From NCBI GenBank assembly GCA_902489225.1, contig CABTZA010000105.1, forward strand, positions 1 through 6,263: a stretch of DNA of 6,263 bases. Reading direction: 5' to 3'. A model generated the notes under the pieces. That model ran no database searches and was not told where the DNA came from. It saw only the letters and a list, made by a program, of their open reading frames with translations. The stretch is from an uncultured Collinsella sp. (GTDB taxonomy: Bacteria; Actinomycetota; Coriobacteriia; Coriobacteriales; Coriobacteriaceae). Positions 1-5,100 of the stretch are shown piece after piece; the first letter of the stretch is position 1; each line of letters starts with the position of its first letter. Position numbers and translations under genes: made by a program.

Positions 1-39
1 CACCGGCGCCACGGCATCCGCCCTGCCCATAGCGAAGCC

Positions 40-1095
40 ATGGAAAACATCACCCGCTTCCTCAAGCGCGCATTCAACATTCGCGAGGGTCGCGCGCCCT
101 ACCACGTGATCCGCAAGCGTTTTGTAAACGGGGCGCGTCTGACTGGCTCCCACCTATGCATCCTCATCATCGCCATGCTGATCGCAAGCATCGGCCTCGA
201 TATCGATTCGGACATCGCCATCGTGGGCGCCATGCTCATCTGCCCGCTCATGGGCTCGGTCCTTGCCATGGCATACGGTATTGCCACGCTCGACCGCGAG
301 ATTACCGTCGAAGCCGTCGCCAGCCTTGCGCTGCAGATGGCCTTTTGCCTGGTCACGTCCACGCTGTACTTTAAGCTCTCGCCCCTTGGCACCACCACGG
401 CCGCCATCATCGACAACTCGACACCCACCGTCTGGGACCTTACCGTCGCACTCGCAGGCGGCTTTGCAGGCGGGCTGGGCAACTCGCGCGACCAGGAACC
501 CGCCACGCTCATCGCCGGCGTGGCCGTGGCGACCGCGCTCATGCCGCCCCTGTGCGCGGCGGGCTACGGCATCGCCATCGCAAGCGGGTCACTGTTTCTC
601 TCGGCGCTTTATGAGTTTGGCATCAACGTGGTCTTTATCGCGCTGGCGGCCGAAGCCGTATTGCTTCTTTTACGTGTACCGCTCAAGCGCGACCTCAACG
701 GCGACGGCATTGTGACAGCCGAGGAAAATGCCGAGGTCGATGAGCTGTCACGCAAGGTGCGCCGCCGCATTATTGTGGGCACGGTGGTCTTTGCCATCCC
801 CTGCATCGTCATGACGGCGGGTTCCATTGGCTCGGCGCAGGCCGGCGTGCAGGACGGCTACGGTGTCACCGAAACCACGCGCGAGCTTGCCGCGGTGCTG
901 CCGGGCTTTAAGGATTACACCGTCGCCGTCGAGACCTCGGCCACCGAAGGCGACGAGGAGGGCATCGTCGAGCGCGAGATTGTCGCCCATGTGACGACAA
1001 GCGAGGCACTTGGGGCACACGACCGTCACGTCGCCCGCAAGCTCATTGACCTCAACGTGCCCGAACTCGATCGCGTGGAGTTTGATGTGGAGTAA
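40..1095 (+). CDS. DUF389 family multi-pass membrane protein with an EF-hand-like loop
   Basis: This is a 351-residue inner-membrane protein of the DUF389 family, whose biochemical role is unknown to me. I recognise it from the glycine-rich membrane core: residues 62-73 (VGAMLICPLMGS) match the family's GAML-S-PLMG signature, and residues 157-171 carry a second conserved A-G-A-A-MPPL stretch. Likely membrane segments are about 38-55, 59-84, 92-110, 132-148, 155-183, 187-212 and 244-262. The basic N-terminus (RFLKR, IRKRF) and the basic 213-243 loop suggest that both are cytoplasmic, leaving the 263-351 tail outside. The 213-243 loop contains DLNGDGIVTAEE (218-229), which fits a canonical calcium-binding EF-hand loop. 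The ATG at 40 has no convincing Shine-Dalgarno sequence, and the frame stays open to base 1, so the true start could lie upstream. The longer family form has an extra N-terminal domain, not seen here. The gene ends in TAA and is followed by a hairpin terminator. The family call is firm; the start is not. Confidence 0.88.
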   Translation: MENITRFLKRAFNIREGRAPYHVIRKRFVNGARLTGSHLCILIIAMLIASIGLDIDSDIAIVGAMLICPLMGSVLAMAYGIATLDREITVEAVASLALQMAFCLVTSTLYFKLSPLGTTTAAIIDNSTPTVWDLTVALAGGFAGGLGNSRDQEPATLIAGVAVATALMPPLCAAGYGIAIASGSLFLSALYEFGINVVFIALAAEAVLLLLRVPLKRDLNGDGIVTAEENAEVDELSRKVRRRIIVGTVVFAIPCIVMTAGSIGSAQAGVQDGYGVTETTRELAAVLPGFKDYTVAVETSATEGDEEGIVEREIVAHVTTSEALGAHDRHVARKLIDLNVPELDRVEFDVE

Positions 1096-1167
1096 TGCGG
1101 AGCATGGGATGGCTCCCGCGCACAGGCGCAAGTCGCGGCGAGGCTCAGACGCGACGCAGGCACAAGC

Positions 1168-1214
1168 AAAAAGCGGGACGTAGTTCACGTCCGCGCCCCG
1201 CTCGCTGTTTTATT
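1168..1214. terminator. Probable bidirectional intrinsic terminator between convergent genes
   Basis: Five A residues (1168-1172) precede a GC-rich hairpin. GGACGT (1176-1181) pairs with ACGTCC (1187-1192) across a five-base AGTTC loop. The pairing can extend through GCGG/CCGC with one bulged G, or outward through AGCGGG (1172-1177) with CCCGCT (1197-1202). On the plus strand TGTTTTATT follows (1206-1214). On the minus strand the hairpin is followed directly by TTTTT. It lies 72 bases after the DUF389 stop and just past the stop of the minus-strand gene ending at 1223, so it can serve both. The minus-strand version is the more canonical one. Confidence 0.7.
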
Positions 1215-1222
1215 GCCGTGAA

Positions 1223-1672
1223 TCAGACGTCCGCATCGACATCGCCAGACCCCACCGTAAACGCTGGATCGGTGCTCACAAGATAAAATCGGGTCACCTT
1301 AGTATTTCTAATTAGGTAAATCTGCCCCTGATTGCGTCGGCGCGATATATACGCAACGTGAACCGTGCCGAATTCTTCGCCGTTTTCCTTCTTTAATATC
1401 AGGATGTTGGGGTCATCCGTACGCTTAAACTGCCCGTCAACGCAGCTGCCGTCTTTGTCGACCAGTTGCCATCGACAGCCATCCTCCTCAAGAAAGGCCA
1501 GGATTTCCCGACTCGTTTTGTCATCCCGGTAGTAACCATCAATGGCAAACCCTTCGGAAGCGCATTCCTGCATATAGGACGTTTCTCGGCTTATAGCAAA
1601 CAGCCCTGTAGCGCCCAGGAGCACAGTCAGACAGACCACTGCAAGGGTTACCGAAATAGCACGGCGGTCCAT
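1223..1672 (-). CDS. Small signal-anchored or secreted protein, function unknown
   Basis: This is a 149-residue protein of no family I recognise. It starts with MDRR, then a hydrophobic stretch at about 6-27 that looks like an uncleaved signal anchor or a signal peptide. There is no lipobox cysteine at the expected place (Cys14 lies inside the hydrophobic stretch), so it is probably not a lipoprotein. The remaining 120 or so residues would be outside the membrane. They have a beta-rich look (alternating hydrophobic residues at 88-94, 102-109 and 117-132) and three cysteines (37, 66, 77), of which 66 and 77 could form a disulfide. The C-terminus is acidic. The ATG at 1672 puts the hydrophobic segment at the very N-terminus, which supports it, although the ribosome-binding site is weak (only GGG a few bases upstream). 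The coding region is clearly less GC-rich than its neighbours (about 48% over 1261-1380), which hints at recent acquisition. The opposite-strand frame over the same bases lacks such features. Confidence 0.7.
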   Translation of the reverse strand: MDRRAISVTLAVVCLTVLLGATGLFAISRETSYMQECASEGFAIDGYYRDDKTSREILAFLEEDGCRWQLVDKDGSCVDGQFKRTDDPNILILKKENGEEFGTVHVAYISRRRNQGQIYLIRNTKVTRFYLVSTDPAFTVGSGDVDADV

Positions 1673-1723
1673 GTTAGCCCAATCGATAGTTGTTTAACGG
1701 AGCGCGAAACATACCTGGAGCCT

Positions 1724-1789
1724 CTGATATCAGGGGGAACGTCGCCAGCAGGCTGGCGACAACTATATGTTTCTGATATCAAAACATAT
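1724..1789. promoter_or_regulatory. Cluster of three palindromic elements upstream of the small exported-protein gene
   Basis: Between the remnant stop (1863) and the start at 1672 lies a dense palindromic region. TGATATCA occurs twice, at 1725-1732 (within the perfect 10-bp palindrome CTGATATCAG, 1724-1733) and at 1774-1781. The centres are 49 bp apart. A perfect 9-bp inverted repeat (1741-1760) sits almost midway. The right-hand copy is the spacer of a further 8-bp inverted repeat, ATATGTTT/AAACATAT (1765-1772 and 1782-1789). The block starts about 50 bp upstream of the 1672 start, where an operator would be expected. I could not find a convincing -35/-10 pair, so regulation is inferred from symmetry and position only. 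No coding sequence is seen in 1673-1862. Confidence 0.4.
1741..1760. repeat. Perfect 9-bp inverted repeat (GTCGCCAGC / GCTGGCGAC)
   Basis: The two arms are exact reverse complements separated by only AG, so as RNA the innermost pairs would open to form a loop. Neither side has a T-tract (AACTATATG to the right, and GTTCCCCC as read on the minus strand), so it does not look like a rho-independent terminator. It could be a protein-binding palindrome, an RNA hairpin in the leader of the gene starting at 1672, or a small dispersed genomic repeat. Confidence 0.6.
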
Positions 1790-1862
1790 GGCTGCCACTC
1801 GCGGAGGGGGCATCGGCGAACGGCGTGTTTTCATACTCCATTGGTCAAACCTAAGCGCGGCC

Positions 1863-2083
1863 CTACAGCTCGTACTTGTACACGCGGTAGATGTACTTTT
1901 CGGCTTCCATCTCGTAGGTGGTGATGGCCAGACCGTAGCGGTCGTCTCGTCGTTTGGCAGATAGGTCACACTGTGCTGGCCTGCGTTGAGCGAAAAATCG
2001 CCTTGGGCCTGCAGCAACTTGTCCTCTAAGCCCGAGCCGGCCCAAAAATCGGGCAAGTCCACGGAAGGCTGTAGCAAGGTCAT
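1863..2083 (-). pseudogene. Frameshifted coding remnant, unidentified protein (about 73 residues if repaired)
   Basis: Two minus-strand frames make one plausible polypeptide when joined. From the ATG at 2083 the first reads as ordinary protein (MTLLQPSVDLPDFWAGSG, continuing to SVTYLPNDE), then turns into Pro/Ser/Thr/Arg-rich noise. Near 1940-1950 the next frame takes over with RYGLAITTYEMEAEKYIYR and stops at TAG 1863. The span is 221 bases, one short of 74 codons, so one lost base near GACGAGACGACC would explain it. An in-frame TAA directly precedes the ATG, and a strong terminator lies 23 bases upstream, leaving no room for a promoter. This points to the decayed 3' end of a longer gene rather than a working small gene. 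I do not recognise the family. A sequencing error is an alternative explanation for the frame break. Confidence 0.5.
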
Positions 2084-2103
2084 TTACGCAACATATGTCC
2101 AGC

Positions 2104-2140
2104 AAAAACGGGTGGTAGCCGGTACGGCTACCACCCGTTT
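2104..2140 (-). terminator. Strong rho-independent terminator of the giant activase gene
   Basis: A perfect 15-bp stem (2106-2120 with 2126-2140) encloses a five-base loop (2121-2125). Read on the minus strand, it begins 29 bases after the TAG stop at 2169, and its 3' arm runs into TTTTT. The plus-strand side has only GTTTGTC, so it acts mainly on minus-strand transcription. It separates the giant gene from the remnant to its left. Confidence 0.88.
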
Positions 2141-2168
2141 GTCTCATATCTAGCCCATAGCAGACCAG

Positions 2169-5100
2169 CTACTTCTTAATGCCGCGCCCCAGGCGCTTGG
2201 CGACCGATGCAACGGCCTCCTCACTGGCAGATCCGCAGCTCGCACAGCCGTCGTGGGCACGCATCTGACCGGTGACCTCGTCCATCGCGAGCGGCGCCAC
2301 CTTCTCGAGCTTAAAGCCTTTACCGGCGCGCATGTTTTCCTTGGCCACGCTAATCATGAGCTTAATGCGGTTGAGCTGGTTGACCTCGGACGCACCGGGA
2401 TCATAGTCCACCGCGACGATGTTGCTCTCGGGGTGCTGGCGGCGTAGCTCCTTAATCACGGCCTTGCCCACCACGTGGTTGGGCAGGCACGCGAAGGGCT
2501 GCGTGCAGATGATGTTGGGCGCACCGTGATCGATCAGGTCGAGCATCTCGGCCGTGAGCAGCCAGCCCTCGCCCATGTTGTTGCACACCGAAAGCACCGT
2601 GCGGGCCTTGTCGGCCATGGTGCCGATGCGCTCGGGCGCCTCAAAGCGGCGAGACTTTTCGAGCATCTCCTCCACCGGCGTGCGCATCCAGTCCACGAGC
2701 TTAATAAGCGCTTGCATGCCCGCGCGTGTAGTGGCAGAGCTTCCCAGCTCGTCCTTCTGCAGCTCGGCGTTGCTCATGGAGTACAGGAAGAAGTCGAGCA
2801 GGCCCGGCACTACGGCCTCGCAGCCCTCGCGCTCGATGACATCGACCACGTGGTTGTTGGCCGTAGGGTGGAACTTGACCAGGATCTCGCCAACCACGCC
2901 CACGCGCGGCTTGGTACCCTCGCCCACGAGCGGCATGGTGTCGAACGCGCGGATGGCCTCGCGGCACAGCTTGGTGTAGTTGTGGCGGTTGAACTTGGGC
3001 GCCAGTTTGCGGGCGCGCGCCATGTACTCCTCGTAGAGCGCGTTGGCGGCGCCGGGCGTGGCCTCGTACGGGCGGCAGCGGTAGAGCATCTGCATCATCA
3101 CGTCGCCAAAGAGCACCGCGTAGACCGCCTGCTTGAGCAGAGCCGGCGTAATCTTAAAGCCAGGGTTGTCCTCGCCGAGCGCCACGGCCGAAAGCGAGAT
3201 CACCGGAATCTCGGGGTGGCCGCTCTCACGCAGAGCCTTGCGGATGAGTGCGATGTAGTTGGTGGCACGGCAGCCGCCGCCGGTCTGGCTGATAACCACG
3301 GCCGTCTTGGACAGGTCGTACCGACCGCTCTCGATGGCCTCCATAATCTGGCCCGTCACCAGGATCGACGGGTAGCAAATGTCATTGTTCACGTAGCGCA
3401 GGCCGGCCTCGACGGCATCGTGGTCAGTCGAGGGCAGCAGCTCCAAGTTGTAGCCGGCACCACGGAACACCTCTTTGACCAGATCAAAGTGGATCGGCGC
3501 CATCTGCGGGCACAGGATGGTGTAGCCCTCCTCGCGCATCTGCTCGGTAAAGGGCACCTTGGGCCACGCGGTCGAAGCACTCTCGCGCTGCGCCTCGAAC
3601 GTGTACTTGCGGCTCGCGAACGCGGGGGCATCCGTGGAGGGCGCCACCGGCGCGGCATCGCCCTGCTCGTAGGCCTCGCCCGCGGCCGTTGCCTCAGCCA
3701 AGCGCTCAGCCTCCTGGTCCTTAAGCGCAGCCATGAGCGAGCGGATGCGGATGCGCGCGGCACCCAGGTTGGACACCTCGTCAATCTTGAGCACGGTATA
3801 GATCTTGCCGCTGGCTTCCAGAATCTCCTGCACCTGGTCGGTGGTCAGGGCGTCCAAGCCGCAGCCGAAGGAGTTGAGCTGAATCAGGTCCAGGTCGTTG
3901 CGCATCGTCACAAAACGGGCGACGGCGTACAGGCGGCTGTGGTACATCCACTGGTCGACGACGCGGATGGGACGCTCGGGCTTCACCAGGTGCGCAAGCG
4001 AATCCTCGGTAAAGACCGCAAAGCCAAAGCTCGAGATAAGCTCGGGCAGGGCGTGGTTGATCTCGGGGTCGTTATGGTAGGGGCGGCCGGCGAGTACGAT
4101 GCCGTGGCCGCCGTGGTCCTCGACCCACTTAAGAGCCTCCTCGCCCATGGTCTGGATATCCTCGTGGAAGCGCGCATCGGCCTCAAAGGCAGCGTTGACG
4201 GCGGCATCGACCTCGGAGCGCGTGATCTTGGGTCCACGCACGCGACCGCGACCGGCCTCAGCATCGGCCACACGGTCGACGGCGAGCACCTGGTACAGAC
4301 GGCGCTTAAGCTCGGTCTTATCGTGATACGGCACAAACGGGTACAGGAACTCGATGTTCTGCTCGCGAATCTCGTCGATATTGAGCGCCAGCGCCGTGGG
4401 GTAGCTCATGACGATGGGGCAGTTATAGCAGTTGCCAGCCGTCGGATCCTCCTTGCGCTCCCAGCGCACGCACGGCATCCAAATGAAGTCGACGTCACGG
4501 TCGATGAGGTTCATCACGTGGCCGTGGCTCATCTTGGCCGGATAGCACACGCTCTCGGACGGCATGGACTCGATGCCCGCCTGGTAGGTCTTCTTGCTCG
4601 ACTGGTCGGACAGCTGCACGCTAAAGCCCAGGCGTGTAAAGAACGCGTGCCAGAAGGGGTAGTTCTCGTACATGTTGAGTGCGCGCGGGATACCCACGGT
4701 GCCGCGCGGGGCCTCGTCGGGACTCAGGACCTCGCGGTTAAAGAGCAGCTCGTTTTTCTTTTTGAAGAGGTTGGGGGCCTCGGTCTTCTGCTTTTTGTGG
4801 CCGGCGCCCTTCTCGCAGCGGTTGCCGGTAATGAAGCGTCTGCCGCCGCCAAAGTCGTTGACGGTGAGCTGGCAGTTGTTGGAGCAACGGCCGCAGCGGA
4901 CATGCTTTTGCGTCACGGTGAGGTGCGCGATGTCCTCGGCTGAAAGGATGGTCGAGGTGCCATCGGCGCCGGCGCGATCGCGAGCGAGCAGGGCCGCACC
5001 ATAGGCTCCCATGCAGCCGGCGATGTCGGGACGCACGGCATGAACGCCGGTGAGCTGCTCAAATGCGCGAAGCGTGGCGTCGGACATAAAGGTGCCGCCC

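Noticed and set aside
99..542. A minus-strand frame of 147 codons within the DUF389 gene
   Set aside because: It is Met/Ser/Ala-rich low-complexity translation lying antisense to the conserved membrane core, with no support of its own.
1095..1286. A 63-codon plus-strand frame just after the DUF389 stop
   Set aside because: It overlaps the terminator hairpin, is Arg/Ser/Pro-rich without structure, and runs antisense into the end of the small gene.
1691..1740. A sigma-70 promoter for the gene starting at 1672
   Set aside because: TATGTT on the minus strand (1708-1713) could be a -10 box, but there is no acceptable -35 at 16-18 bases and no extended -10, so I did not annotate it.
1741..1760. 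The perfect inverted repeat as an intrinsic terminator
   Set aside because: Neither strand has a T-tract after the stem.
1466..1924. A 152-codon plus-strand frame over the small exported-protein gene
   Set aside because: It overlaps the minus-strand gene antisense, has no ribosome-binding site or recognisable domain, and runs through the palindromes into the remnant. The minus-strand frame has a well-placed signal-anchor.
1938..1955. Programmed ribosomal frameshifting in the remnant
   Set aside because: The shift needed is -1, but there is no X-XXY-YYZ slippery heptamer and no evident downstream structure. A lost base or a sequencing error explains it more simply.
1863..2147. A 94-codon minus-strand frame starting at 2147 as an intact gene
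   Set aside because: Its first part is translated from the terminator stem and is Arg/Gly-rich noise. Only its last 26 or so residues look like real protein, which fits the frameshifted remnant better.
2475..4943. An 822-codon open frame on the plus strand, opposite the giant gene
   Set aside because: Its product is dominated by His, Arg, Val, Leu, Ala and Gly with no recognisable domain or membrane pattern. It is what the complement of a GC-rich coding strand gives when the third codon position is G or C. The minus-strand protein over the same bases has many conserved motifs.
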